64,000 nt of DNA from Phytopseudomonas flavescens (GCF_900100535.1 NZ_FNDG01000005.1:62001-126000), one strand, 5' to 3'; positions 1-9,149 are shown, counted from the first letter of the stretch. The notes: generated by a model not told the origin, from the sequence alone. Program-made: numbers and translations.

Positions 1-1
1 C

Positions 2-877
2 TATGGCGTCGATGCGGAAACCCTGGTCGCCATCTGGGGCATGGAAAGCAACTTCGGCAGCAACATCGGCAGCCACAACGTGGTGCGCTCCCTGGCCACG
101 CTGGCCTATGAGGGCCGCCGCCAGGCCTTCTGGCGCAGCCAGTTGCTGGCCGTGCTGCAGATCCTTCAGCATGGCGACATAGCCCCGGAAAGCCTGGTCG
201 GCTCCTGGGCCGGCGCCATGGGCCAGACCCAGTTCATGCCCACCACCTACAACGAGCATGCGGTGGACTTCGATGGCGACGGCAAGCGCGACGTATGGAC
301 GTCCTCGGCCGATGCACTGGCCTCGGCCGCCCACTACCTGCAAGGCTCCAGCTGGCAACTGCGCCAGCCCTGGGGTTTCGAGGTGCAGTTGCCGCACGGC
401 TTCGACTACGCCCTGGCCGACCCGGACGTTCGCCGCAGCCTGAGCGAATGGCGTGCCCTGGGCATTCAGCCGGTGAGCCAGCCGCTGAGCACCCCGCGGG
501 ACGACGCCAGCGCCACCCTGCTGCTGCCCGCCGGGCACCGTGGGCCGGCTTTCCTGCTGCTGGGTAATTTCCGCAGCATCCTGCGCTACAACAACTCCAC
601 CTCCTACGCCCTGGCCATCGGCCTGCTGTCCGACAGCCTGCGCGGTGGCAGTGGCGTGCAGGGCGCCTGGCCGGAAGGCGACCGGCAACTGGGGCGCAGC
701 GAACGCGTCGAGCTGCAGGAGCGCCTGAACGCCCGTGGCTTCGACGCCGGCCATGCCGACGGCATCATCGGCGCCAACACCCGCAAGGCGATCCGTGCCT
801 TCCAGCTGCACCTGGGCTGGCCGGCCGATGGCTATCCGGACAGCAACCTGCTCGACCGCCTGCGCCAGCAGAACTGA
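2..877 (+). CDS. Lytic murein transglycosylase, MltB/SLT_2 type (5' end outside the window)
   Basis: Only the C-terminal 291 residues are visible; the frame is already open at base 2, so the true start lies upstream. The protein cleaves the MurNAc-GlcNAc bond of peptidoglycan in the periplasm. The motif MESNFGS near visible residues 14-20 carries the expected catalytic glutamate of the SLT_2 fold, and AMGQTQFMP is the conserved substrate-groove segment. The last ~75 residues match a PG_binding_1 repeat (KAIRAFQ core), so this is the subclass with a C-terminal wall-binding domain. A hairpin follows the stop codon. Which paralogue (MltB or SltB type) cannot be decided without the N-terminus. 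Confidence 0.9.
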   Translation, partial: YGVDAETLVAIWGMESNFGSNIGSHNVVRSLATLAYEGRRQAFWRSQLLAVLQILQHGDIAPESLVGSWAGAMGQTQFMPTTYNEHAVDFDGDGKRDVWTSSADALASAAHYLQGSSWQLRQPWGFEVQLPHGFDYALADPDVRRSLSEWRALGIQPVSQPLSTPRDDASATLLLPAGHRGPAFLLLGNFRSILRYNNSTSYALAIGLLSDSLRGGSGVQGAWPEGDRQLGRSERVELQERLNARGFDAGHADGIIGANTRKAIRAFQLHLGWPADGYPDSNLLDRLRQQN

Positions 878-884
878 CCCTAAG

Positions 885-904
885 GCGGTGACGACCGTCA
901 CCGC
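885..904. terminator. Hairpin after the transglycosylase gene
   Basis: A perfect 8-bp stem (GCGGTGAC / GTCACCGC) with a 4-base loop starts 8 bases after the stop codon. There is no T-run, so it is a terminator-like or mRNA-end-stabilising structure rather than a textbook intrinsic terminator. Confidence 0.4.
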
Positions 905-1035
905 GCGCCCTCCAGGGTTTGCGATCATCCCTTTCCTGAGCGACGCTGTAGTCAGGCCAGCCGCGCGATCCGTGGCGGCCTCGCCTGCCCGTACGCCGTG
1001 ATCCGGCGCGGGCCAATGATAAGAGAGAGGTCGCC

Positions 1036-2187
1036 ATGCACGACAGCGAACTGAACGACGAGCAACGCATGATCCGCGACTGCACCCGGCAGTTCGCCCG
1101 CCGCGCCATCGCCCCCCACGCCCAGCAATGGGAAAAGGCCGGCTGGATCGATGATGCGGTGGTCGCGCAGATGGGCGACATGGGCCTGCTGGGGATGATC
1201 GTCCCGGACACCTGGGGTGGCAGTTACCTCGACTATGTGGCCTACGCCCTGGCCGTGGAGGAAGTCTCCGCCGCCGATGCCGCCACCGGCACCCTGATGA
1301 GCGTGCACAACGCGGTGGGCTGCGGCCCTCTGCTCAACCACGGCAGCGAAGCCCAGAAGAACGAATGGCTGCCGCGCCTGGCCAGCGGTGCGGTGATCGG
1401 CTGTTTCTGCCTGAGCGAACCCCAGGCGGGCTCGGAGGCCCACAACCTGCGCACCCGTGCCGAACGGCGTGACGATCACTGGATCCTCGATGGAGCCAAG
1501 CAGTTCGTCACCAACGGCCGCCGCGCCGGCCTGGCCATCGTCTTCGCGGTCACCGATGCCGCGCTTGGCAAACAGGGCATCTCCGCCTTTCTGGTGCCGA
1601 CCGATACCCCTGGTTTTCGCATCGAAAGAAACGAACAGAAGATGGGCATTCGCGCCTCGGACACCTGTGCCATCGTCCTGGAGAGCTGTCGCATCCCGGC
1701 CGGCAATCTACTCGGCGAGCGCGGCAAGGGGCTGGGCATCGCCCTGTCCAATCTGGAGGGCGGGCGCATCGGTATCGCCGCCCAGGCCGTCGGTATCGCC
1801 CGCGCCGCCTTCGAAGCGGCGCTGCTCTACTCCCGTGAGCGGATACAGTTCGATAAACCCATCGGCGAACACCCGAGCATCGCCAACCTGCTCGCCGACA
1901 TGCACACCCAGATCAACGCCGCCCGCCTGTTGACCCTGCACGCAGCACGCCTGCGCAGCGCCGGCCAGGCGTGCCTGTCGCAAGCCTCACAGGCCAAGCT
2001 GTTCGCCTCGGAAATGGCCGAGCGGGTGTGCTCCAAGGCGCTGCAGGTGCATGGCGGCTACGGCTACCTGGAGGACTTTGCGGTGCAGCGCTATTACCGG
2101 GATGCCCGCATCACACAGATCTACGAAGGCACCAGCGAGATCCAGCGCCTGTTGATTGCCCGGGAGCTGAAGCATTACCAACCCTGA
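1036..2187 (+). CDS. Acyl-CoA dehydrogenase family protein
   Basis: A 383-residue FAD enzyme of the acyl-CoA dehydrogenase superfamily, catalysing alpha,beta-desaturation of an acyl-CoA with electrons passed to ETF. The N-terminal helical domain, the FAD-binding segment [13 protein letters not shown] and the C-terminal signature [18 protein letters not shown] are all present, and the length is normal. The glutamate of YEGTSE is the usual catalytic base in short/branched-chain members. The start is supported by a GAGAGAGG ribosome site 6 bases upstream. The gene stands alone between a transglycosylase and a convergent antiporter, so the chain-length specificity (for example isobutyryl-CoA versus short-chain) cannot be read from context. 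Confidence 0.9.
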   Translation: MHDSELNDEQRMIRDCTRQFARRAIAPHAQQWEKAGWIDDAVVAQMGDMGLLGMIVPDTWGGSYLDYVAYALAVEEVSAADAATGTLMSVHNAVGCGPLLNHGSEAQKNEWLPRLASGAVIGCFCLSEPQAGSEAHNLRTRAERRDDHWILDGAKQFVTNGRRAGLAIVFAVTDAALGKQGISAFLVPTDTPGFRIERNEQKMGIRASDTCAIVLESCRIPAGNLLGERGKGLGIALSNLEGGRIGIAAQAVGIARAAFEAALLYSRERIQFDKPIGEHPSIANLLADMHTQINAARLLTLHAARLRSAGQACLSQASQAKLFASEMAERVCSKALQVHGGYGYLEDFAVQRYYRDARITQIYEGTSEIQRLLIARELKHYQP

Positions 2188-2189
2188 CC

Positions 2190-2262
2190 AGGGTCTGTTG
2201 ATGTTTCAGCACGACCGCGCCGGCCCGGCCCTACGGGTTGCGCTGAAACCTCAACAGACCCT
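2190..2262. repeat. Inverted repeat of the AGGGTCTGTTG family between convergent genes
   Basis: Two 21-base arms (2190-2210 and 2242-2262) are inverted copies with one mismatch, starting AGGGTCTGTTGA and ending at the stop of the antiporter gene. The same outer arm sequence occurs at 9099-9149, so it is a dispersed repeat, here placed where both convergent transcripts would end and probably used as a bidirectional transcript-end hairpin. Confidence 0.75.
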
Positions 2263-3901
2263 AACCCTTGAGCAGGCGCGCCTCGGCGTTGTCCAGGTCG
2301 CGAAGGATTTCCGCCAGCATGTCATCGTCCAACTGGTTCTCCTTGCGCATCCGGTACAGTTCCAGGCGCTGGGTGCGCAGCGCATGCAGGCGCATGCGGT
2401 ACTCCAGCTGGTCGGCTTGCTGCTGGTGGTCGCGAGACGCCTCGGCACCGCGCGTGCGGGTGCGCTCGAGCAGGTCGCGGTATTCGCTCATCAGCTTGGC
2501 ACGGATCTCAGCGGCGGCGATCGCGCCGTCGGCATCCACGGCCTTTTCGTCGTCGGCCTCCAGGCAGCGAATGGCCGCCTGCAGCACTTGAGCGCGGTGA
2601 CGGTTGAGCTCGCCCTCCTGGAGCGCCACGTTGTCCTGCGGCAACAGCGGCAAAATTCTCGGCAAGGCGACACTGGCGACCAGCAGCGACAACAGGATCA
2701 CCCCAGCGGCGATGAGGATCAGCAGGTCGCGCTCGGGAAACGCCTCGCCATTGTTGAGCAGCAGTGGCAACGACATCACGCCCGCCAGGGTCACCGCGCC
2801 ACGCACGCCTCCCAGGGTCAGCACGCTGGTCAGGGCGATGCGCGACTGCCCGGCGAAGCGGGTCGGCTTGCCCCGCCAGCGGCGCAGCATGCCGGAGGTG
2901 CGCCAGTAGCTGTAGACCCAGACGAAGCGCAGTGCCATCAGCACGGCGTACACCGCCAGCACATAGCCAAGTGCGGGCAGCAGCAATCGCCAGGCATCGG
3001 TGTGGTCACCAACGACCGCTTCGAGGATGTCCGGCAACTGCAGGCCCAGGAGCAGGAAGATCAGGCCATTGAAGGTGAACTCGAGCATCGCCCATACGCT
3101 GCGGTTGAGCAGGCGCGTGGTGGTCTGCCGTGGCAGCAGGTCGAGGCGGCTCTGCATCATGCCGGCGGCCACCGCCGAGAGAATGCCTGACAGCCCCAGG
3201 TGTTCGGCAGCCACGTAGGCAGCGAAGGGCAGCAGCAGCATCAGCAGCACGTGGGGTGCCGGTTCCTCCCAGCCACGGGCGATCATCCAGGCCCGCAGAC
3301 GCCCCAGCAGATAACTCAGCGCCATGCCGATCAGCAGCCCGCCGACCGCCACCAGCAGGAATTGCAGGCTGGCGTCGCCCAGGGAAAACACCCCGGTCAG
3401 GGTCGCAGCCACGGCAAATTTGAAGGCGACCAGGCCCGAGGCGTCGTTCATCAGCGCCTCGCCCTGCAGCAGGTTGTTCAGGGTGCTGGGCAGGCGCCCA
3501 TGGGCGATCGCCGACACTGCGACGGCGTCGGTCGGCGACAATACCGCCGCCAGCGCGAAGCAGGCCGCCAGGGGCACCTGGGGAAGTAACCAGTGAATGA
3601 AGTAACCCGCGCCGAGAATGGTGAAGAACACCAGCGCGAAGGCGAGAAACAGGATCGGTGTACGCAGCTTGCGGAACTGCCCCTTGGGCATGCGCCAGCC
3701 ATCGACGAACAACAGCGGCGGGATGAACAGCAGGAGGAACAGCTCGGGGTCGAGCCTGACATGCAGCCCCAGCGCCGGAATCGCCAGCAGGGCACCGATC
3801 AGAATCTGCAGGATCGGCAATGGCAGGGGAATGAATTGGGCGCTGATGCGCGTACCACTGACCACCAGCAACATGATCAGGATGGTGTAGAGAAGCTGCA
3901 T
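2261..3901 (-). CDS. Na+/H+ antiporter, CPA1 family
   Basis: A 546-residue cation:proton antiporter of the NhaP/YjcE type in the inner membrane. About 12 hydrophobic helices fill residues 1-400. The segment GEALMNDASGLVAFK holds the Asn-Asp ion-binding pair typical of electroneutral CPA1 carriers, and LGGVRGAVTLAG is the conserved arginine-bearing helix. A charged, coiled-coil-like cytosolic tail of ~130 residues follows. I chose the start at MQLLYTIL, where the first membrane helix begins, rather than a possible 14-residue extension rich in Arg/Pro. The gene is convergent with the acyl-CoA dehydrogenase and separated from it by an inverted repeat. Substrate preference (Na+, K+ or Li+) is not decidable. 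Confidence 0.9.
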   Translation of the reverse strand: MQLLYTILIMLLVVSGTRISAQFIPLPLPILQILIGALLAIPALGLHVRLDPELFLLLFIPPLLFVDGWRMPKGQFRKLRTPILFLAFALVFFTILGAGYFIHWLLPQVPLAACFALAAVLSPTDAVAVSAIAHGRLPSTLNNLLQGEALMNDASGLVAFKFAVAATLTGVFSLGDASLQFLLVAVGGLLIGMALSYLLGRLRAWMIARGWEEPAPHVLLMLLLPFAAYVAAEHLGLSGILSAVAAGMMQSRLDLLPRQTTTRLLNRSVWAMLEFTFNGLIFLLLGLQLPDILEAVVGDHTDAWRLLLPALGYVLAVYAVLMALRFVWVYSYWRTSGMLRRWRGKPTRFAGQSRIALTSVLTLGGVRGAVTLAGVMSLPLLLNNGEAFPERDLLILIAAGVILLSLLVASVALPRILPLLPQDNVALQEGELNRHRAQVLQAAIRCLEADDEKAVDADGAIAAAEIRAKLMSEYRDLLERTRTRGAEASRDHQQQADQLEYRMRLHALRTQRLELYRMRKENQLDDDMLAEILRDLDNAEARLLKG

Positions 3902-4083
3902 GACGGGAAGGATCCTTGGCGAACGAGGCCGCATGACGCGCACGGGCCAGGCATTCTAACCTGTCTAGGTGGGCCGGCCACCTGACAGCGCCGCAAGCCG
4001 GGTCGACGTGGCATAATCCACCACGCGGAATTAACAAGGTATTGAGAGGGATTCGACGAGTGGAATCCTTCCGAGGAAAATCA

Positions 4084-4431
4084 ATGACTAACGTCCTGTA
4101 TGGCATCAAGGCCTGCGACACCATGAAAAAGGCCCGTACCTGGCTCGACGAGCGGGGTATCGGGTACCGGTTTCACGACTACAAGACCGCCGGCATCGAC
4201 CGCGACAACCTGCAGAAGTGGTGTGACGAGCACGGCTGGGAAACCATCCTCAACCGCGCCGGCACCACCTTCCGCAAACTCGACGACGCCCGGAAAAGCG
4301 ATCTCGACCAGGCCAGGGCCATCGAACTGATGCTCGCCCAGCCATCGATGATCAAGCGCCCCGTGCTGGATCTGGGCGCCCGTACGCTGGTCGGCTTCAA
4401 ACCCGAGCGTTATGCCGCCGAACTGGCCTGA
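4084..4431 (+). CDS. ArsC/Spx-family reductase-like protein (YffB type)
   Basis: A 115-residue thioredoxin-fold protein of the ArsC/Spx superfamily. The N-terminal strand ends in IKACDTMKKA, a single-cysteine active site as in E. coli YffB, not the paired cysteines of Spx or the resolving-cysteine set of true arsenate reductase. The segment IKRPVLD is the conserved cis-proline loop of the fold. The start has a GAGG ribosome site 7 bases upstream; an in-frame upstream extension lacks support. It lies 39 bases before dapD on the same strand, an association common in pseudomonads, so cotranscription is likely. Arsenate reduction should not be assumed. Confidence 0.85.
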   Translation: MTNVLYGIKACDTMKKARTWLDERGIGYRFHDYKTAGIDRDNLQKWCDEHGWETILNRAGTTFRKLDDARKSDLDQARAIELMLAQPSMIKRPVLDLGARTLVGFKPERYAAELA

Positions 4432-4470
4432 TACCGCCACCTCAATCGAATTCGTTGCAAGGAAAAACCC

Positions 4471-5505
4471 ATGTCCAACACCCTGTTCAGCCTGGCCTTC
4501 GGGGTCGGCACGCAAAACCGTCAAAGTACCTGGCTGGAAGTGTTCTACGCACAGCCGCTGCTCAACCCGGGCGCCGAACTGGTCGCCAAGGTTACCGAGA
4601 AGCTTGGCTACAGTGGTGGCAACCAGGCCATCACACTGACCAACCAGCAGGCTGGCGAACTGGCCAGCGCCCTGAAGGGCATCGACACCGTGCAGAGCGC
4701 CCTGCTCACCCGCCTGGCGGAAAGCGCCAAGCCCCTGGTGGCCACCCTGCTGGCCGACGATACCGCCCTGACCAGCACGCCCGAGGCCTACCTCAAGCTG
4801 CACCTGCTGTCGCACCGCCTGGTCAAGCCCCACGGCCTGAACCTGACCGGCATCTTCCCGCTGCTGCCCAACGTCGCCTGGACCAGCCAGGGCGCGGTCG
4901 ATCTGCTGGAACTGACCGAGCGCCAACTGGAAGCACGCCTGAAGGGCGATCTGCTGGAAGTCTTCTCGGTGGACAAATTCCCGAAAATGACCGACTACGT
5001 GGTCCCCACCGGCGTGCGTATCGCAGACAGCGCGCGTATTCGCCTGGGCGCCTACATCGGTGAAGGCACCACCGTGATGCACGAAGGCTTCGTCAACTTC
5101 AACGCCGGCACCGCCGGTCCCGGCATGATCGAAGGCCGCGTTTCCGCAGGCGTATTCGTCGGCAAGGGCTCGGACCTGGGCGGCGGCTGCTCGACCATGG
5201 GCACCCTCTCCGGTGGCGGCAACATCGTCATCTCGGTCGGCGAAGGCTGCCTGATCGGCGCCAACGCCGGTATCGGCATTCCGCTGGGCGACCGCAACAT
5301 CGTCGAGGCCGGCCTGTACGTGACCGCGGGCACCAAGATCGCCCTGCTCGACGACCAGAACAACCTGGTCAGGGTGGTCAAGGGTCGTGACCTGGCGGGC
5401 CAGGCCGACCTGCTGCTGCGCCGCAACTCGCAAACGGGCGCGGTGGAGTGCAAGACCAACAAGTCGGCCATCGAGCTGAACGAAGCCCTGCACGCTCACA
5501 ACTAA
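4471..5505 (+). CDS. dapD: 2,3,4,5-tetrahydropyridine-2,6-dicarboxylate N-succinyltransferase
   Basis: DapD transfers succinyl from succinyl-CoA to tetrahydrodipicolinate in the succinylase branch of lysine and meso-diaminopimelate synthesis in the cytoplasm. The 344-residue length is that of the long Pseudomonas-type enzyme. The C-terminal half shows the left-handed beta-helix hexapeptide pattern (VRIADSARIRLGAYIGEGTT, GEGCLIGANAGIGIPLGDRN). The N-terminal ~170 residues form the clade-specific extension. An AGGA ribosome site precedes the ATG. The partner enzyme DapE is encoded at 13046-14188, so two steps of the same pathway lie in this window but in separate units. Confidence 0.95.
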   Translation: MSNTLFSLAFGVGTQNRQSTWLEVFYAQPLLNPGAELVAKVTEKLGYSGGNQAITLTNQQAGELASALKGIDTVQSALLTRLAESAKPLVATLLADDTALTSTPEAYLKLHLLSHRLVKPHGLNLTGIFPLLPNVAWTSQGAVDLLELTERQLEARLKGDLLEVFSVDKFPKMTDYVVPTGVRIADSARIRLGAYIGEGTTVMHEGFVNFNAGTAGPGMIEGRVSAGVFVGKGSDLGGGCSTMGTLSGGGNIVISVGEGCLIGANAGIGIPLGDRNIVEAGLYVTAGTKIALLDDQNNLVRVVKGRDLAGQADLLLRRNSQTGAVECKTNKSAIELNEALHAHN

Positions 5506-5518
5506 AAGAGGCAGCGCC

Positions 5519-5563
5519 AAGCTGCAAGTCACACGCTGCAAGCCGCAGCCTGACTTGCAGCTT
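5519..5563. repeat. Intergenic inverted repeat between dapD and csdA
   Basis: AAGCTGCAAGTCA (5519-5531) is perfectly inverted as TGACTTGCAGCTT (5551-5563), inside a tract repeating the GCTGCAAGC / CTTGCAGC word that runs up to the csdA start. Such tracts are common between Pseudomonas genes. It could end or attenuate the dapD transcript before csdA. Confidence 0.65.
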
Positions 5564-5577
5564 GCAGCTTGAAGCTC

Positions 5578-6783
5578 ATGGTTCTCACTTCCCCCTGGCG
5601 TGCCGATTTTCCCGGCCTGCTGGCCCTCGAACGCGAAGGCCAGACCTACCTCGACAGCGCCGCCACAGCGCAGAAACCACAAGCGGTGCTGGATGCCTTG
5701 CTGGCCTATTACGCCGGCGGTGCCGCCAATGTGCACCGTGCCCAGCATCTGCCTGGCGAACGCGCCACCCGTGCCTTCGAAGACACCCGCCGCCATGCCG
5801 CGCGCTGGCTGAATGCCGCGGACAGCGAAGAGATCGTCTTCACCCGCGGCACCACGGAAGCCCTCAATCTGCTCGCCTATGGGCTGGAGCACCTGTTCGC
5901 GGCTGGCGACGAGATCGTCGTCAGTGCCGCCGAACACCACGCCAACCTGCTGCCCTGGCAACAACTGGCAGCCCGCAAGGCCCTCACCCTGGTAGTGCTG
6001 CCGCTGACGGCCCAGGGCGACATCGACCAGCAGCGAGCCCTCACGCTGATCGGCCCGCGAACCCGGCTGCTCGCCCTCAGCCAGCTGTCCAACGTACTTG
6101 GACGCCGGCAAGCGCTGCCTGCGCTGCTCCGGCACGCCCGCGAACAGGGCGCGCTGACCGTCGTCGACGGCGCCCAGGCCAGCGTGCATGGCCGCCAGGA
6201 CATGCAGGCACTGGGCTGCGATTTCTACGTCTGCTCCAGCCACAAGCTGTATGGCCCGGACGGCGTCGGTCTGCTCTATGGCCGGCGTGCGGCCCTGCAG
6301 CGCCTGCGCCACTGGCAGTTCGGCGGTGAAATGCTGCAGCAGACGGATTACCACACCGCGACCTTTCGCGATGCACCGCTCGGCCTGGAGGCCGGCACCC
6401 CACCGGTGTCCGGGGTCATCGCGTTCGGCGCAGCGCTGGATTACCTCGGCAGCCTCGACCCCGAAGCCATCGCCGAGCACGAGGCCGCACTGCACCGACT
6501 GCTGCTGACCGGCCTGCAACGCTATGCGGGCCTGCACCTGCTCGGCGAGCCGGAAACCGCACTGGCCTGCTTTACCGTGGCGGGCATACACAGCGGTGAC
6601 CTCGCCCACCTGCTCAGCGAGCAAGGCATTGCCGTGCGGGCGGGTCATCACTGTGCGATGCCGTTGCTGCAACGGCTTGGGGTGAGCGGCGCAATTCGTG
6701 TGTCCCTGGGCCTCTACAACGACGAACGCGACCTGCAGCGTTTCTTCGCGGCCCTGGACAAGGCCCTGGAGTTGCTGCGATGA
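5578..6783 (+). CDS. csdA: Cysteine desulfurase, SufS/CsdA class (group II)
   Basis: A 401-residue PLP enzyme that removes sulfur from L-cysteine as an enzyme-bound persulfide. The PLP lysine is in SSHKLYGPDG (about K223) and the catalytic cysteine in RAGHHCAMPL (about C359), the short-loop arrangement of group II enzymes. I took the ATG at 5578; a TTG nine bases earlier is possible but has no better ribosome site, and neither has a strong one. The next gene encodes a SufE/CsdE acceptor that overlaps by four bases, so sulfur is expected to pass from CsdA to CsdE and then to TcdA, encoded nearby, or to another acceptor. There is no iron-sulfur scaffold gene here, which favours CsdA over SufS. 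Confidence 0.9.
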   Translation: MVLTSPWRADFPGLLALEREGQTYLDSAATAQKPQAVLDALLAYYAGGAANVHRAQHLPGERATRAFEDTRRHAARWLNAADSEEIVFTRGTTEALNLLAYGLEHLFAAGDEIVVSAAEHHANLLPWQQLAARKALTLVVLPLTAQGDIDQQRALTLIGPRTRLLALSQLSNVLGRRQALPALLRHAREQGALTVVDGAQASVHGRQDMQALGCDFYVCSSHKLYGPDGVGLLYGRRAALQRLRHWQFGGEMLQQTDYHTATFRDAPLGLEAGTPPVSGVIAFGAALDYLGSLDPEAIAEHEAALHRLLLTGLQRYAGLHLLGEPETALACFTVAGIHSGDLAHLLSEQGIAVRAGHHCAMPLLQRLGVSGAIRVSLGLYNDERDLQRFFAALDKALELLR

Positions 6784-7190
6784 GCCTACCCGACAGCGCC
6801 CGCGAAGCCCTCGACGCATTCGCCGCCTGCCCCGGCTGGGAACAGCGCGCACGGCTGCTGATGCAATGGGGCGAGCGCCTCGAGCCGCTGGCCGGCCGCC
6901 ACGAAGCCGACCGTGTGCACGGCTGCGAAAGCCAGGTGTGGCTGGTCGGCGAACGCCACGACGGCGCCTGGCACTTCCGCGCCAGCAGCGATGCCCGCCT
7001 GATTCGTGGCTTGCTCGCCGTATTGCTGGCCAGGGTCAATGGCCTGAATGGCGGGCAGTTGGCGGAACTGGATGTGCCAGGCTGGTTCACCCAGCTCGGC
7101 CTGTCGCGTCAACTGTCGCCCTCGCGTGCCAGTGGCATGCATGCGGTGGTGCTGAGGATGCGCCAGTTGCTCGACGGCTCGCCGTACTGA
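6780..7190 (+). CDS. csdE: SufE-family sulfur acceptor (CsdE)
   Basis: A 136-residue SufE-fold protein that takes persulfide sulfur from the partner desulfurase and stimulates it. The acceptor cysteine is in VHGCESQVWL (about C44), the family signature. Its ATG overlaps the csdA stop (ATGA), so the two are translationally coupled. In E. coli CsdE also contacts CsdL (TcdA); tcdA lies about 2 kb away on the other strand here. SufE and CsdE cannot be separated by motif alone; the call rests on the csdA partner and the absence of suf scaffold genes. Confidence 0.88.
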   Translation: MSLPDSAREALDAFAACPGWEQRARLLMQWGERLEPLAGRHEADRVHGCESQVWLVGERHDGAWHFRASSDARLIRGLLAVLLARVNGLNGGQLAELDVPGWFTQLGLSRQLSPSRASGMHAVVLRMRQLLDGSPY

Positions 7191-7911
7191 CAACCGAATC
7201 ACCAAGCCTGCCGATCCGGCAGCGCCGCAGAAACCCTGGCTGCAGCGATGCCACGCTCGCCGATAGCGGAATCGCCCATGACGCTGTCCCTGGCGCTTGC
7301 GAACTGGCCTGATCGGTCCGATTCTGCCCGCCTACCGGTCAGGATCGCAGCACCGGTAGATCGGAAAAACAGCGCTCTGTATCGGCTCGAACCGCCATAC
7401 GTTGGTGCCCCGCCGGCCGCCGTGCCCACAAAGATTACCGCCATGCGAACCCGAGCGGCACAGAGGATCAAGTTCTCGGCATACAGAATCAAGCAGCAGC
7501 GCTCGGCCCCCATTTAACTCAGGCCATCTGGCGAACGCTTCTCGTCACAGCGCCAGCCGTGGATCAGCGATCACCCGGCCCAACACCATCATGAAGGCAT
7601 AACAATCATCAGAGGCTCATCATGGTTTTCCCGATCAGGATCGGCCGCCGAACGCGACCAGGGTTGCCTACCGTCTGGACGCAGCGGGTCTGCGCCCCAC
7701 GAGCCCGAATTGACCTCGCAAACCGAGGGGAAGCACTGCTCGCCGCGCAAAACGATACAAATACACGATTAACATAAAAAATACTGTATCTAGAAAACCT
7801 CGTTTTCAGGTGCTCTCGAGCGCCATCCGGCGGGCAGTCGCGCCGGCCCCGCATCATGCGATGGACGGGCGGCTCACGAGATCGTGGCGGACCCTGTCCG
7901 GTCTCGTGGGT
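7191..7911. other. 721-base gap with no convincing gene
   Basis: All open frames here are short, lack ribosome sites and have no recognisable protein features. A CTGCCG/CGGCAG hairpin occurs soon after csdE. The segment around 7740-7800 is clearly AT-richer than its surroundings. Two loosely related words (GATCGGTCCGATTCTG near 7311 and CTGTATCGGCTCGAAC near 7376) might be remnants of a regulatory region, but no gene remains to go with them. Degraded sequence is the best description. Confidence 0.5.
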
Positions 7912-9063
7912 TCAGGGCGTTCGAGTCTTGGCCTCCAGGCGCGCGCCCGGCGTCATCCAGCGATTGGCTTCCCACTCCAGCCAGTGCCGCGCCTCGGCAT
8001 CGTTGCGCAGGCAGGTGTCGAGAAAGGCGACACTGGTCGCCAGGAGGATAGCGGCGCGCCGGGGATCGACTTCGCCTTCGCCGCCTCGCCCATACCTTTC
8101 GCGACCGCCACCCTCGTTGCGACGTTCAGCGGAGCGGGCCGATCCGCCCGGTTCACCCTGGCCACCCCCCATACCCGGGCCACCGCCAGGTGCGCCACCC
8201 GTGCCGGGGCGGGCATGCGGCCTGTCGCCGGCCGCCCTGCCTGGCTCGGCAGCGAACGTACCGCCCAGCTGGGCATGGGTCATGCGATCCAACAGCAACT
8301 GGTAGCTGCCGGCGGCCTCGATGTGCTGCCAGAACATCTGATGGCGTTGCGCAGGTGTCACCCAGTTGCTGAACGGGTCCTCGTCGGCTTGGCCGCTGAC
8401 ACCCAGCAGCGGAATCGAGACCTGCCGGGCCAATTCGGGTGCCGGGGCGTAGGGGCTGAGCAGGATCGCCACACGGGGCGCCCAGCCATGCTGGCCGGTC
8501 GACAGCGCGACAGCGGTCTGTGTACCCAGGTCGAAACCGGCGACCGCCTGCCGGTGCCAATCGACACGGCTGAAGGCATCGTCCCCGGCGGACGCGCGAC
8601 GGCGCGCCTCGCGCAGCACCAGGTCGAGCTGCACGAGCCGCCGTTGCAGCGCATCCGCCGCATAGGCACGCCGGGCGATGCCCTGGAATGCGCCGGCTTG
8701 CGCTTCCTTGCTGGCGTAGATGCTGCGTCCATCGCGGTGCGCCTGCACGGACAGCACCGCATAACCGGCTTGCGCCCAGGCACGCCGCCAGGGCTCGCCA
8801 GCGCGGCTGTCCTCGCCAAGACCCGGCAGGTAAAGAATCACCGGCAATGCGCTTGCCTGGGCCGGTGCCAGCCAGTCGACGTCCATGACCTCGTCGTCGA
8901 GCGTCCATTCGGCATGCCAGCCTTGCACCGCCAGCCGCGGAGGCTGATAGGCCCCTGCCACGAGCTGGTCGATACGCGAATCGAGCGAAGCCGGTGGCTC
9001 CGGGTGATGAGAGCAGGCACTGAGCAGCAACAGCGAGGCCAGCCAGGAGAGGGGTCGCAACAT
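7912..9063 (-). CDS. Putative alpha/beta-hydrolase lipoprotein with Asp at the nucleophile position
   Basis: A 383-residue protein beginning with a lipoprotein signal peptide (LLLSACSHH, lipobox cysteine near residue 16), so probably anchored in the envelope. The fold looks like a dienelactone-hydrolase-type alpha/beta hydrolase: PVILYLPGLG gives the oxyanion region and IPLLGVSGQADEDP the acid strand. The nucleophile elbow, normally GxSxG, reads GFDLG, so serine is replaced by aspartate. Between about residues 270 and 330 lies a low-complexity stretch rich in Gly, Arg and Pro, which is probably a flexible insertion. A perfect inverted repeat lies just upstream of its start. The substrate is unknown, and the enzyme may be inactive or use the aspartate as nucleophile. 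Confidence 0.65.
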   Translation of the reverse strand: MLRPLSWLASLLLLSACSHHPEPPASLDSRIDQLVAGAYQPPRLAVQGWHAEWTLDDEVMDVDWLAPAQASALPVILYLPGLGEDSRAGEPWRRAWAQAGYAVLSVQAHRDGRSIYASKEAQAGAFQGIARRAYAADALQRRLVQLDLVLREARRRASAGDDAFSRVDWHRQAVAGFDLGTQTAVALSTGQHGWAPRVAILLSPYAPAPELARQVSIPLLGVSGQADEDPFSNWVTPAQRHQMFWQHIEAAGSYQLLLDRMTHAQLGGTFAAEPGRAAGDRPHARPGTGGAPGGGPGMGGGQGEPGGSARSAERRNEGGGRERYGRGGEGEVDPRRAAILLATSVAFLDTCLRNDAEARHWLEWEANRWMTPGARLEAKTRTP

Positions 9064-9098
9064 GATGCAGGTGATCCTCGAAAATAATCGGTGATGCC

Positions 9099-9149
9099 AG
9101 GGTCTGTTGTCGTTTCAACGCGAGCCGCGTTGAAACGACAACAGACCCT
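9099..9149. repeat. Perfect 24-bp inverted repeat, AGGGTCTGTTG family
   Basis: Arms at 9099-9122 and 9126-9149 are perfect inverted copies separated by three bases. The outer sequence AGGGTCTGTTG is shared with the repeat at 2190-2262. It sits between two minus-strand genes, downstream of tcdA and upstream of the hydrolase start, so it would end or protect the tcdA transcript. There is no T-run. Confidence 0.8.

Noticed and set aside
4081..6852. A 923-codon open frame on the minus strand
   Set aside because: It runs antisense across dapD and csdA, both clear enzymes with complete motifs; its translation is low-complexity Gln/Gly/Val typical of the reverse frame of GC-rich genes.
7290..7400. 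Possible MocR/LysE-type operator remnants in the gap after csdE
   Set aside because: The two words are only loosely similar and no regulator or target gene is present.
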